A stretch of 64,000 nucleotides of DNA from Cedecea neteri NBRC 105707 = ATCC 33855 (GCF_001571265.1 NZ_BCTL01000010.1:105478-169477), one strand, 5' to 3'; shown: positions 10,350-21,140, counted from the first letter of the stretch. Made by a program: numbers and translations. Notes: a model not told the origin generated them from the sequence alone.

Positions 10350-12296
10350 TTACTCACGCGCTAAGGCATCGATAGGGTTCAGGCGCGCCGCGTTTCTGGC
10401 CGGCAACCAACCAAAAAGCACACCCGTTGCCGTTGAGCAGCCAAACGCGGTCAGCAGCGCCACAGGCGAGAAACCTATCTGCCAGCCCGGTAGCACCAGT
10501 TGCAGCGTGAACGCGATAACCAGCGACAGCGATATCCCCAACGCGCCCCCGACGAGACAAACCAGCACCGCTTCAATTAAAAACTGCTGCAGTACATCGC
10601 TGGCTCGCGCGCCCACCGCCATGCGGATACCTATCTCTTTCGTGCGTTCAGTGACCGACACCAGCATGATATTCATCACCCCAATGCCCCCAACCAACAG
10701 CGAAATCACCGCCACCAGCGTCAGGAACATCTGAAGAGTACGTGTGGTCTTTTCCGCCGTTTTCAACAGCCCGTCCATGTTATAGGTGAAAAAGTCTTTC
10801 TTGCCGTGGCGCAGCGACAACAGGCGATTCAACTGCTGCTCGGCTTCATGACTGTCATAACCCTCTTTCACCCGCACGGTTATCGAGTTGAGCCAGCTCT
10901 GCCCCATCACGCGCCCCGCCATCGTGTTATAAGGCAGCCACACGCGCAGCACTTTGCTGCTGCCAAACATCGACTGTTTTTCTTGCGCCACACCAATCAC
11001 CGTAGCGGGCATATTCCCCACCAGCACAACCTCCCCGACAACGTCACTTTTGTTCGGGAATAGCTGCCTTTTGCTATTCGCATCCAGCACTACAACCTGC
11101 GCACGCCCCTTCATCTGCTCGTCGTTAAAGCTCGCGCCCTGGCTCATGGTCATGCCGTAAACATTAAAATAGTCGCCGCTCACGCCATTAACGCTGGCCG
11201 CCGCATCCGTGTTCCCATAACGCAGACGCAAATTACTGGAAATAGAAGGTGTGGCCGAACTCACCCAGGGTTGCTGGCCAATAGCCAGCAAATCATCATA
11301 TTTCAATGCCTGCTGGAACTGCGGATTATCATCGCCAAAATCCTTGCCGGGATAGACGTCAATCGTGTTAGTGCCGATAGAGCGAATATCTTCCAGCACC
11401 ATCTGTTTGGCGGCATCCCCCACCACCACGATCGAAACCACCGAGGCAATACCAATAATAATGCCAAGCATGGTCAGCAGCGTGCGCATCTTGTTCGCAG
11501 CCATCGCCAGCCAGGCCATACCAAGCGCCTCGCGGAAGCTGCTGATGACTTGCTGTATTGACGAACCGCTCCGCAGAGCCTGATTTTCAACCCTACGCGC
11601 GGCAGGCTGATGAACCGGCGGAGGGTTGCTGATAATTTCTCCGTCGCGAATTTCGATAATACGCTGAGCCTGCGCCGCCACCGCCGGATCGTGGGTCACG
11701 ATAATCACCGTATGCCCGCGCTCGCGAAGCTGCTTCAGGGTTGCCATCACCTCTTCGCCGGAATGGCTGTCGAGTGCGCCGGTAGGCTCATCGGCCAGAA
11801 TCACCTGCCCACCGTTCATCAGCGCACGTGCGATACTGACCCGCTGCTGCTGCCCGCCCGAAAGTTGCGAAGGAAGATACTCAACCCTCTCCTTTAGCCC
11901 GAGACGCCCAAGCAATTCATGCGCGCGCTGCTGACGCTGGGATCGTGTTGTCCCGGCGTAAACCGCAGGGACTTCAACATTTTGCGAAGCATTAAGGTGA
12001 GAAAGCAGGTGATAACGCTGGAAGATAAAGCCGAAATGCTCGCGACGCAGCGTCGCCAGCGCATCGTTATCCAGGCCAGCCACATCCACGCCCGCGACCT
12101 TATAGCTTCCGCTGCTGGGTTTATCCAGGCACCCGAGAATATTCATTAGCGTCGATTTACCGGAACCGGACGCGCCGACAATCGCTACCATTTCCCCGGC
12201 TTCAATCGTCAGGCTAATGCCCTTCAGTACCTCAACCTGTTCTTCACCGGAAGGATAGCTGCGGCGAATGTCCTTTAGTTCAAGCAGCGCCGTCAT
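10350..12296 (-). CDS. macB: Macrolide/enterotoxin ABC exporter MacB
   Basis: Inner-membrane mechanotransmission ABC transporter that works with MacA and TolC to expel macrolides, enterotoxin and lipopeptide-like substrates. The 648 residues have an N-terminal ATPase (Walker [10 protein letters not shown] near residue 41, signature LSGGQQQR, Walker [13 protein letters not shown]). Then come one transmembrane helix (about 270-295), a large periplasmic domain, and three C-terminal helices with the FtsX-like segment [18 protein letters not shown]. Its ATG overlaps the macA end by 4 bp. Confidence 0.97.
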   Translation of the reverse strand: MTALLELKDIRRSYPSGEEQVEVLKGISLTIEAGEMVAIVGASGSGKSTLMNILGCLDKPSSGSYKVAGVDVAGLDNDALATLRREHFGFIFQRYHLLSHLNASQNVEVPAVYAGTTRSQRQQRAHELLGRLGLKERVEYLPSQLSGGQQQRVSIARALMNGGQVILADEPTGALDSHSGEEVMATLKQLRERGHTVIIVTHDPAVAAQAQRIIEIRDGEIISNPPPVHQPAARRVENQALRSGSSIQQVISSFREALGMAWLAMAANKMRTLLTMLGIIIGIASVVSIVVVGDAAKQMVLEDIRSIGTNTIDVYPGKDFGDDNPQFQQALKYDDLLAIGQQPWVSSATPSISSNLRLRYGNTDAAASVNGVSGDYFNVYGMTMSQGASFNDEQMKGRAQVVVLDANSKRQLFPNKSDVVGEVVLVGNMPATVIGVAQEKQSMFGSSKVLRVWLPYNTMAGRVMGQSWLNSITVRVKEGYDSHEAEQQLNRLLSLRHGKKDFFTYNMDGLLKTAEKTTRTLQMFLTLVAVISLLVGGIGVMNIMLVSVTERTKEIGIRMAVGARASDVLQQFLIEAVLVCLVGGALGISLSLVIAFTLQLVLPGWQIGFSPVALLTAFGCSTATGVLFGWLPARNAARLNPIDALARE

Positions 12297-13408
12297 TTGC
12301 TACTCCCGGCATTGGCGCGACCAGTCACCACCTCTTCGCCTTCTTCCAGCCCGTTAACGACCTGAACTTCCGTGTCGTTACGCATGCCGATGGTGACCTC
12401 ACGGGTTTTGGTTTCCCCATTGCGCAACACGGTGATGTTATAGCGATTATCACCAATCGGTTCTCCCAGCGCGGCCAGCGGAATCGTCAGCACATCTTTT
12501 ACACCGCCGAGTTGAATATGTACCTGAGCGGTCATATCCAGACGCAGAATGCCGTTCGGATTCGGCACCTCAAAACGCGCATTATAGAAAATGGCCTCGT
12601 TGACTTTATCTGGCGTCGGCAGGATATCTTTCAGCACGCCTTCATAGCGCGTCATCGGATCGCCAAGTACCGTAAACCAGGCTTTCTGGCCCGGCTTGAG
12701 GTGGATAACATCGGCTTCAGAGACCTGCGCTTTCACCAGCATGGTGCTTAAATCCGCCAGCGTCAGGATATTCGGCGCCTGCTGAGCGGCAATCACAGTT
12801 TGCCCCTGCAGCGTCGTGATTTGCGTCACTTCGCCCGCCATTGGCGCGACGATGCGGGTAAATTCAAGATTCGTTTTCGCGGTGCTGAGTGAGGCCTGAT
12901 TGCGCTTAATCTGCGCATCAATGGTGCCTGTCTGTGCCTGTTTTACCGCCAGATCGGTTGCCGCTTTATCAAGATCCTGCCGGGACACAGCCTGGGTTTT
13001 CGCCAGCGCCTGCTGGCGGGAGAGCGTCACGGCGGCAAGCTTACTTTCGGCTTCGGACTGCATACGTTGCGCCCGCAGCTCCATCAACGTGGCTTCAACC
13101 TCCTTGACCTGGTTTTCTGCCTGTTCGGGATCGATAACCCCCAAAAGCTGATCTTTTTTCACTTTATCGCCGATGCTAACCGACAGTGTTTTTAGCTGCC
13201 CGCTCACCTGCGCCCCGACGTCAACTTTGCGCACGGCATCAAGCTTTCCGGTTGCCAGAACGCTTTGCTGAAGCGAAGCCTTACGCACGATCATCGTCTG
13301 ATACTGTGGGGCTGGCGCACGTAAAAACTGCCAAAGCCAGAGGAAAAATATCACCACTAACAGTGCGTAAAGCCAATAACGTTTTTTAAATTTTCCCTTA
13401 ATTTTCAT
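12293..13408 (-). CDS. macA: Periplasmic adaptor subunit MacA
   Basis: 371-residue membrane fusion protein linking MacB to TolC. It has an N-terminal membrane anchor (about residues 10-30, [16 protein letters not shown]) and a lipoyl/barrel-sandwich hybrid split by a long alpha-helical hairpin (about 90-195, rich in Gln and Ala). A beta-barrel and a membrane-proximal domain follow. It is the first gene of macAB. Upstream lies a PhoP-box-like repeat, and in Salmonella macAB is PhoP-regulated. Confidence 0.96.
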   Translation of the reverse strand: MKIKGKFKKRYWLYALLVVIFFLWLWQFLRAPAPQYQTMIVRKASLQQSVLATGKLDAVRKVDVGAQVSGQLKTLSVSIGDKVKKDQLLGVIDPEQAENQVKEVEATLMELRAQRMQSEAESKLAAVTLSRQQALAKTQAVSRQDLDKAATDLAVKQAQTGTIDAQIKRNQASLSTAKTNLEFTRIVAPMAGEVTQITTLQGQTVIAAQQAPNILTLADLSTMLVKAQVSEADVIHLKPGQKAWFTVLGDPMTRYEGVLKDILPTPDKVNEAIFYNARFEVPNPNGILRLDMTAQVHIQLGGVKDVLTIPLAALGEPIGDNRYNITVLRNGETKTREVTIGMRNDTEVQVVNGLEEGEEVVTGRANAGSSK

Positions 13409-13436
13409 ATAAATCCTGAAATAGCTAACGCATGAT

Positions 13437-13453
13437 TAAACGGTTCTTAAACA
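13437..13453 (-). promoter_or_regulatory. PhoP-box-like direct repeat
   Basis: On the minus strand TGTTTA, AGAAC, CGTTTA matches the PhoP consensus (T/G)GTTTA-N5-(T/G)GTTTA. It starts about 30 bp upstream of macA and about 100 bp upstream of ybjX. In Salmonella both flanking genes respond to PhoPQ, which supports the call, but binding here is inferred. Confidence 0.6.
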
Positions 13454-13455
13454 AA

Positions 13456-13470
13456 CTTCACAATGTGAAG
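13456..13470. promoter_or_regulatory. 15-bp palindrome between macA and ybjX
   Basis: CTTCACA-A-TGTGAAG is a perfect 7+1+7 palindrome directly beside the PhoP-like repeat. It is a candidate operator for an unidentified regulator. Confidence 0.4.
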
Positions 13471-13550
13471 ATATGTAACAGTTATTGAACGTCGGTTGAC
13501 ATCCGGCGTGTTGAAATAATGGCATCTTTCCGAATATTCAGGTTTTTATC

Positions 13551-14498
13551 ATGTCCCAGATCGCTGCCGCGCAAGCTACCGAAACCCTGCCTCAATCAGG
13601 CTGGAAACTCTTCCTTTCCCTCGCAACTGGGGAATGGCAGCCGGGAGCATCCTGGGGCAAGAAGGCTTACCGCCGCAAGTTTATTTTACGCTCACTGGTG
13701 ATGCCGGTGTATACCGCCAGCCTGATGAAAAACCTGGCAAGCCAGCCTCATCTTGCCAACATGCTGAACGCTCAGCCGGGCCTGCCGTGCCGACTGCATC
13801 GCCCTTACCTTGCGATGCCGCTGAAACGTAAGCATACGCGGGATACTATCGCTTACCACTACCAGAAAATTGCCGAGAAAATGCCGAAAAAGTTGCTTAA
13901 CGGGCATTTTTCCACCGAAGGTTATCGCCTGGCCTCACTGGTGGGTAAAAACAACGAACTGATGTTTATCGACCTCACTTCACACGATATAGAAGGTAAA
14001 GAAGGCGAAGCCTTCCTGAACTTCTGTAATGAAGAGGGCGTTCCGCTGGCGCGCATGACCTTCACTCTCAACCAGTTCGAAGGCAAAAATACCTTCTTTA
14101 TTGGTTGCCTGCAGGGTGCAAAACCTTGGGTGCCTCACGAAGCGATACAGGCTGCGACTAAAGCCTGTCACGGATTGTTCCCTAAACGCATACTGCTTGA
14201 AGTTGCGTGTGAACTGGCGAAACTTTTCGACGCAGAGCGCATTCTGGCCGTAGGCAACAGCACTCATATTTACCGCTCATGGCGCTACGAGAAAAAGAAA
14301 AAAGACAGTCTACATGCGGACTATGACAGTTTCTGGGAGTCCATGAGCGGCCAATCTCGCGCCGACGGCCTGTTTGCCCTGCCGTCCAGCGTTGAGCGCA
14401 AACCGCTGGAAGACATTGCAAGCAAAAAACGCGCTGAGTATCGCCGCCGTTATGAACTGCTCGACGGCATGATGAGTAATATCAACAGCCACTTCTAA
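13551..14498 (+). CDS. ybjX: VirK/YbjX family protein (DUF535)
   Basis: 315-residue cytoplasmic protein of the VirK/YbjX family. Salmonella homologues are PhoP-regulated and linked to resistance to antimicrobial peptides, but the biochemistry is unknown. Features seen: a basic N-terminal region with RRKFILRSL and a conserved PCRLHRPYL segment. The central core includes FIGCLQGAKPW, and the C-terminal section HIYRSWRYEKKKK is strongly conserved. There is no signal peptide or membrane helix. An ATG with an upstream CAGG site fits the family N terminus. It is divergent from macA. Confidence 0.93.
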   Translation: MSQIAAAQATETLPQSGWKLFLSLATGEWQPGASWGKKAYRRKFILRSLVMPVYTASLMKNLASQPHLANMLNAQPGLPCRLHRPYLAMPLKRKHTRDTIAYHYQKIAEKMPKKLLNGHFSTEGYRLASLVGKNNELMFIDLTSHDIEGKEGEAFLNFCNEEGVPLARMTFTLNQFEGKNTFFIGCLQGAKPWVPHEAIQAATKACHGLFPKRILLEVACELAKLFDAERILAVGNSTHIYRSWRYEKKKKDSLHADYDSFWESMSGQSRADGLFALPSSVERKPLEDIASKKRAEYRRRYELLDGMMSNINSHF

Positions 14499-14522
14499 AC
14501 TATATTGATTGCCAGCCGGGCA

Positions 14523-16178
14523 CTAATCTGCCCGGCCGCGCGCCAGCCAGAGCACCCTGGAAAACATTTTCCGCAGCAACGGCGGAACCGCATCCACGCC
14601 CCGTCGCCCCGCCTCCAGTGCCACTTCGATAGCTAAATCCGGCTTTGACGAACGATGAATGGCTTTCGTAATAATTCGGCGCAAATTCATCGGTACATTT
14701 TCAGGCAATTGAGCCACGCGGTGAAACACATCCGAAAACCCCTGCCGATACATGAAATGCTCCATATCCAGCGCGGGCAACGCCGTCAGGTGATCGCGTT
14801 CCTGGTCGCGATCGTTATCCAGCAGGCCGCGCACGGTAGCCGCATATTTTTTACCGGCATCATCACCGTCCACCAGAACATGCCATTCAATGCCCATGCG
14901 CCTGGCGAACTTAATTAAAGGACGCAGGCCAGATTGCGCAAACTCGATAACCTTCACCCCTTCGGCATCAAAATGGTGCCCACACTGCCGCGCCAGTTCG
15001 TTCATCACCCACACTTCGGTTTCGCCTTCCACCAGCAGCCAGCAGCGAGCAAAAAGCGAGGACGCGCGGTTAAAACGAATGTGGAAAGCAATTCTCCGGC
15101 TGTCTTCAGCGTTCATACCGCCCGGTCCTAATCGCCATGCGGCCACGCGGGAGGATTCACGCACCAGCCGGCAAACCTGTTCTACCGGCGTCAGCGAGAG
15201 CAACTCTCCGGAATTTGTCGTGGTAATTTTTTGCAGCGGCAGCAAATTCAGCAGGTGCCAGGCAACAGAAAGCATAATCGGGTGTAGACGAGTTTCAGGA
15301 TCTTCCACCAGCAGCAGTGGGCGGGCATCTCTGTCGAGCGCAATACTGCCCTTCGCCTGTAGCAACGTGGAAAACATGCCCAGCAGGATCATGCGGTGCG
15401 AACGGCTGCCCGGCTTGTCGATCATTCGGTTGATCACATCCAGATAACGCCAGCTGCGCTGCTCATCATGGGAGCGCCGTCGCATCAGCCGCTGATGCGC
15501 TACCGCCCCTTGTTCAGAGAAATAGTGCTCAAGCAGCTGCACCATGGCCGACAGCCCCTGCCGCAGCTGCGCATCGGTAAGATTTTGCGGCCTCGACACC
15601 AGCTCCCTTGCCAGAAAATCTAGCTGGCGTGCGGTCAGTTCCGTTTCCGGCATTTCTGGCATGCTGCCGTTGCGCAGTCGCCGCATGAATCGGGCATCTC
15701 TGAGGCGCAGCACGGGGTTTAGCCGCGTAATATTCATCGCCATTTCGTCGATGGCGTCCAGCGTCAGCGGCTGACCGTGGGCATTGAGAAAGCTTCGCAA
15801 TGTTAAAACTGTCCCCTCATCCCCAAGCTCTCCTTCCAGGCGGTAATAAATGCGATGAAAGCCGTCGTTCCCCTCCACCCAGACGGGGGAAAGATTACGA
15901 TAACGTCGCCCTAAATGGTGGCCGGACGCCGCCTCACGGAAGGTCAGGATGATTTGCAGGTGACTTTCTCGGCCGTGCAGTTCGCCAGGGGGGAAATAGA
16001 AATCTTCGCGCACAAAATGGTACAGCTCCCGGTGCGGTGAAAGCAGCAAGGTCAGCACATCTAACAGGCTAGATTTCCCCCAGGCATTTTCGCCAATCAG
16101 CACATTGTTTTGCTCAAGCATTAACGACAAACGGTTAATACCGCGAAAACCAACCACTTCAACCCGCTCGAGAAACAT
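14523..16178 (-). CDS. ybjD: OLD-family ATP-dependent nuclease-like protein YbjD
   Basis: 551-residue protein combining an SMC/RecF-like ATPase half with a C-terminal TOPRIM domain, the OLD nuclease layout. Seen: Walker A GENAWGKSS near residue 28, the ABC-type segment LLLVEDPETRLHP, and TOPRIM motifs LLVEGETE and HVLVDGDDAGKKY. Its in vivo role in DNA metabolism is not established. The start MFLERVEVVGF is chosen because it matches the family and has AGGAGG upstream; 25 extra in-frame residues upstream lack homology. Confidence 0.93.
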   Translation of the reverse strand: MFLERVEVVGFRGINRLSLMLEQNNVLIGENAWGKSSLLDVLTLLLSPHRELYHFVREDFYFPPGELHGRESHLQIILTFREAASGHHLGRRYRNLSPVWVEGNDGFHRIYYRLEGELGDEGTVLTLRSFLNAHGQPLTLDAIDEMAMNITRLNPVLRLRDARFMRRLRNGSMPEMPETELTARQLDFLARELVSRPQNLTDAQLRQGLSAMVQLLEHYFSEQGAVAHQRLMRRRSHDEQRSWRYLDVINRMIDKPGSRSHRMILLGMFSTLLQAKGSIALDRDARPLLLVEDPETRLHPIMLSVAWHLLNLLPLQKITTTNSGELLSLTPVEQVCRLVRESSRVAAWRLGPGGMNAEDSRRIAFHIRFNRASSLFARCWLLVEGETEVWVMNELARQCGHHFDAEGVKVIEFAQSGLRPLIKFARRMGIEWHVLVDGDDAGKKYAATVRGLLDNDRDQERDHLTALPALDMEHFMYRQGFSDVFHRVAQLPENVPMNLRRIITKAIHRSSKPDLAIEVALEAGRRGVDAVPPLLRKMFSRVLWLARGRAD

Positions 16179-16588
16179 ACCGCCTCCTGTGCATCCGCTT
16201 TTATCCATCGCTCTTTTCGAGTATAGCGGCAACCCGGAGGGCAATGTAACCACACAATGTCAAAGCGTTAGGCGATAAAAACGGGCCACCAGTAACATAA
16301 TCTATTCGTGCGGGGGAGCTATTTTTTGCTATCCAGAATATTCTTACTTCATTCAAAGATAATCTATACTTCCGATACCTCTCCTCATAAAAGGAATAAC
16401 ACCTCATTGCCCTAAATCAAAAAACAGGAATTTATTGTGCTGGTGGCGAATTGGCGAAATACCTAATATTAACGCGTATTTAATATTACTTTCGTCATTC
16501 ACTTAATGACGGTGAATTAGCGACAATCGGGTTCGTGTGATTTAGCGCGTGAGCCGTAAGTTGTTTCTTGCTTTTAGTAGAGGTGGTT
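16179..16588. promoter_or_regulatory. Divergent ybjD-aqpZ intergenic region
   Basis: 410 bp without a recognisable gene. It is AT-rich, with a TATACT -10-like hexamer at about 16367 and repeated ATTAATATTA-type stretches at 16466-16490. It presumably holds the aqpZ promoter. No other structure was identified. Confidence 0.4.
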
Positions 16589-17284
16589 ATGTTTAGAAAA
16601 TTAGCAGCCGAGTTCTTCGGGACGTTCTGGCTGGTATTTGGTGGCTGTGGTAGCGCGGTATTAGCGGCAGCATTTCCGGAATTAGGCATTGGTTTCGTGG
16701 GTGTGGCACTGGCGTTTGGTTTAACCGTACTGACCATGGCGTTTGCCGTCGGTCATATTTCCGGCGGACATTTTAACCCTGCTGTTACCCTCGGCCTGTG
16801 GGCCGGCGGCCGCTTCCCGGCTAAGGAAGTGATTGGCTACATCATTGCCCAGGTCATTGGCGGTATTGTTGCTGCGGGTATTTTGTATTTAATCGCCAGC
16901 GGTAAAACCGGCTTTGATGCGGCCGCCAGCGGTTTTGCTTCTAATGGCTATGGTGAACATTCTCCGGGTGGATATTCCATGCTGTCCGCCATTGTGATTG
17001 AAATCGTATTAACCTGCGGCTTCCTGATTGTTATTCATGGTGCAACGGACAAATTTGCAGCGCCGGGTTTTGCGCCAATAGCCATTGGCCTGGCATTAAC
17101 CTTAATTCACTTAATTAGTATTCCGGTTACCAATACCTCCGTAAACCCTGCACGCAGTACCGCAGTGGCTATTTTCCAGGGGGGCTGGGCGCTGGATCAA
17201 CTGTGGCTTTTCTGGGTCATGCCTATTATTGGCGGGATTCTGGGTGGTATTATTTACCGTACTCTGCTGGAAAAACGCAGTTAA
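16589..17284 (+). CDS. aqpZ: Aquaporin Z
   Basis: Inner-membrane water channel of the MIP family. The 231 residues have six transmembrane helices and two NPA half-helices (HFNPAVT at residues 61-67 and SVNPARS in the C-terminal half). The Arg after the second NPA and the narrow-pore residues are typical of water-selective channels. The start [10 protein letters not shown] is used because it matches E. coli and follows an AGAGGTGG ribosome-binding site; an earlier in-frame start is weaker. Confidence 0.97.
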   Translation: MFRKLAAEFFGTFWLVFGGCGSAVLAAAFPELGIGFVGVALAFGLTVLTMAFAVGHISGGHFNPAVTLGLWAGGRFPAKEVIGYIIAQVIGGIVAAGILYLIASGKTGFDAAASGFASNGYGEHSPGGYSMLSAIVIEIVLTCGFLIVIHGATDKFAAPGFAPIAIGLALTLIHLISIPVTNTSVNPARSTAVAIFQGGWALDQLWLFWVMPIIGGILGGIIYRTLLEKRS

Positions 17285-17292
17285 GTCTTTAT

Positions 17293-17321
17293 GCAGGCTT
17301 ACTCCGGTAAGCCTGCTATTT
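17293..17321 (+). terminator. Terminator after aqpZ
   Basis: GCAGGCTTAC (17293-17302), loop TCCG and GTAAGCCTGC (17307-17316) make a perfect 10-bp stem, followed by a T-rich tail. Confidence 0.75.
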
Positions 17322-17432
17322 CTCCATTATCTCTCGCGCCAACCTTTTTCTTCGTCTCTACTCGACTCGTTTCCTTTCTTTCGGTAGTGTGACATCCGTC
17401 GTAACATTTTAACTACAAGGACTGTCCCACCC

Positions 17433-18332
17433 ATGCTCTCAGGATTACTCATTATCCTGGTGCCGCTGATTGCCGGCTACCTGATCCCACTGAAACAAAC
17501 TCACCTGCTCAAGCTTATTAACCGCCTGCTGAGCTGGATTGTTTACGTGATCCTGTTCCTGATGGGCATTAGCCTGGCGTTTCTCGATAACCTCGCCAGC
17601 AACCTGCTGACCATCCTGCATTACTCGGTCATCAGCGTGGCCGTGATTTTGCTGTGTAACGTAGCGGGCCTTTTGCTGCTGGAACGTTCTCTGCCCTGGC
17701 GGCACCAGCATAAACAGGAAAAACTGCCGTCCCGCCTGGCAATGGCGCTGGAGTCTTTGCAGCTCTGCGGCGTGGTCGCCCTCGGTTTCCTGCTGGGGCT
17801 GACAGGGTTCGAAGTGCTGAAACATGCCACTGAGGCAAGCGAATACACGCTCATCTTCCTGCTGCTGCTGGTCGGTATTCAGCTGCGCAACAGCGGCATG
17901 ACCATCAAGCAAATCGTCCTCAACCGTCGCGGCATGATAGTTGCCGTCGTGGTCGTCCTGAGTTCGATGGTCGCCGGGGTGATAAACGCCATGATTCTCG
18001 GCCTGCCAATCAAGACCGGCCTGGCCATGGCTTCCGGGTTTGGCTGGTACTCGCTGTCCGGGATCCTGATGACCGAGTCTTACGGGCCGGTGATTGGCAG
18101 CGCGACTTTCTTTAATGACCTGGTGCGCGAACTGCTGGCGATTATGCTGATCCCTGCCCTCGTTCGCCGTAGCCGCTCGACGGCGCTGGGTCTTTGCGGT
18201 GCGACCTCGATGGACTTTACCCTACCGGTTCTGCAGCGCAGCGGCGGCGTAGAAATTGTGCCTGCCGCCATCGTGCATGGATTTATTCTTAGCCTGCTGA
18301 CACCGTTACTGATGGCCTTCTTCGCCTCCTGA
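17433..18332 (+). CDS. lysO: L-lysine exporter LysO
   Basis: 299-residue inner-membrane protein (E. coli YbjE) that exports lysine and confers resistance to thialysine. About eight hydrophobic segments are visible. The family acidic and polar motif regions FLMGISLAFLDNL and GFGWYSLSGIL are conserved, as is TALGLCGATSMDFTLPV near the C terminus. In E. coli the gene is controlled by ArgP and lysine; no unambiguous operator was identified here. Confidence 0.94.
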   Translation: MLSGLLIILVPLIAGYLIPLKQTHLLKLINRLLSWIVYVILFLMGISLAFLDNLASNLLTILHYSVISVAVILLCNVAGLLLLERSLPWRHQHKQEKLPSRLAMALESLQLCGVVALGFLLGLTGFEVLKHATEASEYTLIFLLLLVGIQLRNSGMTIKQIVLNRRGMIVAVVVVLSSMVAGVINAMILGLPIKTGLAMASGFGWYSLSGILMTESYGPVIGSATFFNDLVRELLAIMLIPALVRRSRSTALGLCGATSMDFTLPVLQRSGGVEIVPAAIVHGFILSLLTPLLMAFFAS

Positions 18333-18365
18333 TACCTCTCTGGCGGTAGCCTGCTGCCGCCAAAG

Positions 18366-18379
18366 TTGAGCTATATCAA
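18366..18379 (+). promoter_or_regulatory. FNR-box-like site before hcp
   Basis: TTGAGCTATATCAA matches the FNR consensus TTGAT-N4-ATCAA with one mismatch, about 95 bp upstream of hcp. In E. coli, hcp-hcr is FNR-activated, so anaerobic induction is likely. Confidence 0.7.
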
Positions 18380-18438
18380 TCTCCCTTTAAGTTGCACCAA
18401 AAAGTCCTTTTAACCGACTAAATCACGGCCTAACCTTA

Positions 18439-18461
18439 AACATGTATTTAAAATATAACTT
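18439..18461 (+). promoter_or_regulatory. NsrR-like operator before hcp
   Basis: An imperfect 11-1-11 inverted repeat (AACATGTATTT, A, AAATATAACTT) ends 12 bp before the hcp ATG. It resembles the NsrR consensus AANATGCATTT. In E. coli NsrR represses hcp until nitric oxide appears. The match is partial. Confidence 0.55.
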
Positions 18462-18473
18462 TAAGGTGAGATC

Positions 18474-20126
18474 ATGTTTTGTGTGCAATGTGAACAGACC
18501 ATCCGTACCCCGGCCGGCGACGGCTGCGCCTATGCCCAGGGCGTTTGCGGTAAAACGGCCCAGACTTCCGACCTGCAGGATCTGCTGATTGCGACATTGC
18601 AGGGGCTTTCCGCCTGGGCGGTCGCCGCTCGTGAACGCGGTATTATCGACCACGAAATTGATAACTTTGCCCCGCGCGCCTTCTTCTCCACGCTGACAAA
18701 CGTGAATTTCGACTCCGTGCGCATCGTAGGCTATGCCCGCGATGCGATTACGATGCGTGAAGATCTGAAAGCCCGCACGCTGGCTATCGATCCTTCGGCA
18801 ACCGTAACTAATCCGATGGCAGAGCTGCAGCTGGTCAGCAGCGACCTCGGCGATCTCCAGCGCCAGGCCGCCGAATTTACGCCCAACCGCGATAAAGCCG
18901 ACATTGGCGAAGACATTCTCGGCCTGCGCCTGCTGTGCCTGTACGGCATGAAAGGCGCTGCAGCTTATATGGAACATGCGCACGTGCTGGGCCAGTACGA
19001 CAACGACATCTACGCCCAGTACCATAAAATCATGGCGTGGCTCGGCACCTGGCCTGCAGACATGGGCGCCCTGCTGGACTGTTCCATGGAAATCGGCCAG
19101 ATGAACTTCAAAGTGATGAGCATTCTGGATCTGGGGGAAACCGGTAAATACGGTCATCCAACCCCAACCCAGGTTAACGTGCGCCCGGTCGCCGGGAAGT
19201 GCATTCTGATTTCCGGTCATGACCTTAAAGATCTCTATAACTTACTCGAGCAAACCGAAGGCACCGGCGTTAACGTCTATACCCACGGCGAAATGCTTCC
19301 GGCGCACGGCTATCCAGAACTGCGTAAATTCAAACATCTGGTCGGCAACTACGGCAGCGGCTGGCAGAATCAGCAAACGGAATTCGCCCGCTTCCCTGGC
19401 CCGATTGTGATGACCTCCAACTGCATTATCGACCCAACCGTGGGCGCGTACGATGACCGGATCTGGACCCGCAGCATCGTCGGCTGGCCGGGCGTCAGCC
19501 ACCTGGAAGGCGACAACTTTGGCCCGGTGATTACCCAGGCTCAGCAAATGGCGGGCTTCCCGTACAGCGAAATCGAACACCTGATCACCGTCGGCTTTGG
19601 CCGCCAGACCCTGCTGGGGGCGGCAGACACGCTTATCGATCTGGTGAGTCGTGAAAAACTGCGCCACATCTTCCTGGTCGGCGGCTGTGACGGGGCGCGC
19701 GGCGAACGTAACTACTTCACCGACTTCGCCACCAGCGTGCCTCAGGACTGCCTGATCCTGACCCTGGCCTGCGGTAAATATCGCTTTAACAAACTGGACT
19801 TCGGCGACATCGAAGGGCTGCCGCGTCTGGTAGATGCGGGCCAGTGTAACGACGCCTATTCGGCGATTATTCTGGCCGTCACTCTGGCAGAAAAACTGGG
19901 CTGCGGCGTGAATGATCTGCCGCTGAGCCTGGTGCTCTCCTGGTTTGAGCAAAAAGCGATTGTCATTCTGCTGACGCTACTCTCGCTCGGCGTTACCAAC
20001 ATTGTGACCGGCCCCACCGCGCCGGGCTTCCTGACGCCAAATCTGCTGGCTGTGCTGAACGAGAAATTTGGCCTGCGCGCCATCACCACCGTTGAGCAAG
20101 ACATCCAACAGTTAATGAGCGCGTAA
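18474..20126 (+). CDS. hcp: Hydroxylamine reductase / hybrid-cluster protein Hcp
   Basis: 550-residue Fe-S protein; in E. coli it is a high-affinity nitric oxide reductase that also reduces hydroxylamine in vitro and mediates S-nitrosylation. The N-terminal cluster cysteines are C3, C6, C18 and C25 (C-X2-C-X11-C-X6-C), the class found in facultative enterics. Hybrid-cluster ligands lie in the C-terminal half, including the [21 protein letters not shown] and [11 protein letters not shown] motifs. It is followed 9 bp later by its reductase hcr. Confidence 0.97.
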   Translation: MFCVQCEQTIRTPAGDGCAYAQGVCGKTAQTSDLQDLLIATLQGLSAWAVAARERGIIDHEIDNFAPRAFFSTLTNVNFDSVRIVGYARDAITMREDLKARTLAIDPSATVTNPMAELQLVSSDLGDLQRQAAEFTPNRDKADIGEDILGLRLLCLYGMKGAAAYMEHAHVLGQYDNDIYAQYHKIMAWLGTWPADMGALLDCSMEIGQMNFKVMSILDLGETGKYGHPTPTQVNVRPVAGKCILISGHDLKDLYNLLEQTEGTGVNVYTHGEMLPAHGYPELRKFKHLVGNYGSGWQNQQTEFARFPGPIVMTSNCIIDPTVGAYDDRIWTRSIVGWPGVSHLEGDNFGPVITQAQQMAGFPYSEIEHLITVGFGRQTLLGAADTLIDLVSREKLRHIFLVGGCDGARGERNYFTDFATSVPQDCLILTLACGKYRFNKLDFGDIEGLPRLVDAGQCNDAYSAIILAVTLAEKLGCGVNDLPLSLVLSWFEQKAIVILLTLLSLGVTNIVTGPTAPGFLTPNLLAVLNEKFGLRAITTVEQDIQQLMSA

Positions 20127-20135
20127 GGAGACCCC

Positions 20136-21104
20136 ATGACCATGCCCACGCCGCTGTGCCCGCACCGTATGCAGGTGCACCATATTCATCAGGAAACGCC
20201 GGATGTCTGGACGCTGTCGCTGATCAACCACGACTTCTATCCCTACAAAGCCGGACAATATGCGCTGGTGAGCATTCGCCACGGCAGCGAGACGCTGCGG
20301 GCCTACACTCTCTCCTCCACGCCGGGCCTCAGTGAATTCATCACGCTGACGGTCCGTCGCATCGACGGTGGCGCTGGCTCGGAGTGGCTGACCGGGGAAG
20401 TGAAAATCGGTGACTATCTATGGCTGTCTGAAGCCCAGGGCGAGTTCAGCTGTGAGGACATCATGTCGGAACGCTATCTGCTGCTGGCGGCGGGCTGCGG
20501 CGTCACGCCGATTATGGCCATGCGCCGCTGGCTGGCAAAGCATCGCCCGCAGGCGGACGTGCAGGTCATTTACAGCGTGCGCTCTCCTCAGGATGTGATT
20601 TTTGCTGACGAATGGCGGCATTATCCGGTCACGCTGGTGGCAGAAAATAACGCCACACACGGCTTCATTGCCGGGCGATTGAGCCGCGAGCTCCTGGCCG
20701 TAGTGCCGGATATCGCCAGCCGGACGGTCATGACCTGCGGGCCTGCGCCTTATATGGATCTGGTCGAGAAAGAAGTTAAGGCGCTCGGCGTAAAAGCATT
20801 TTACCAGGAGGTGTTCTTTACTCCAGTAGCCGCTCCGGCAGCTAGCGGCCTGAAGTTCACCACGCTGCAGCCGATGCGTGAGTTCTACTCTCCGGTGGGC
20901 AGTACGCTGCTTGCCGCGCTCGAAAGCAACAGCGTGCCGGTGAATGCCGCCTGCCGCGCCGGGGTTTGTGGCTGCTGTAAAACGAAAGTAGTCTCTGGCG
21001 ACTACACCGTCTCCAGCACGATGACGCTCACGGAAGAGGAGATTGCCAGCGGCTATGTGCTGGCCTGTTCCTGCCACCCTCAGAGCGACCTGGTGCTCGC
21101 TTAA
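20136..21104 (+). CDS. hcr: NADH oxidoreductase Hcr
   Basis: 322-residue electron donor to Hcp. It has an N-terminal FAD/NAD ferredoxin-reductase module (RAYTLSSTP for FAD, AAGCGVTPIMAM and TCGPAPYM for NADH). A C-terminal plant-type [2Fe-2S] domain carries CRAGVCGCC and the fourth cysteine in LACSCHP. An AAGGAG ribosome-binding site in the short gap after hcp indicates one operon. Confidence 0.97.
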   Translation: MTMPTPLCPHRMQVHHIHQETPDVWTLSLINHDFYPYKAGQYALVSIRHGSETLRAYTLSSTPGLSEFITLTVRRIDGGAGSEWLTGEVKIGDYLWLSEAQGEFSCEDIMSERYLLLAAGCGVTPIMAMRRWLAKHRPQADVQVIYSVRSPQDVIFADEWRHYPVTLVAENNATHGFIAGRLSRELLAVVPDIASRTVMTCGPAPYMDLVEKEVKALGVKAFYQEVFFTPVAAPAASGLKFTTLQPMREFYSPVGSTLLAALESNSVPVNAACRAGVCGCCKTKVVSGDYTVSSTMTLTEEEIASGYVLACSCHPQSDLVLA

Positions 21105-21108
21105 ATCT

Positions 21109-21140
21109 AAAGAGGCACCTCGCGGTGCCTCTTCTTTTTC
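21109..21140. terminator. Bidirectional terminator hcr / doxX-like
   Basis: AAGAGGCACC and GGTGCCTCTT form a perfect stem of about 10 bp with a 4-nt loop, then TCTTTTTCT. It lies between the convergent hcr and the DoxX-family gene. Confidence 0.8.

Noticed and set aside
19242-19952. Open frame antisense to hcp (236 codons)
   Set aside because: It is a shadow of the conserved hcp codons, with no family motif and no start signal.
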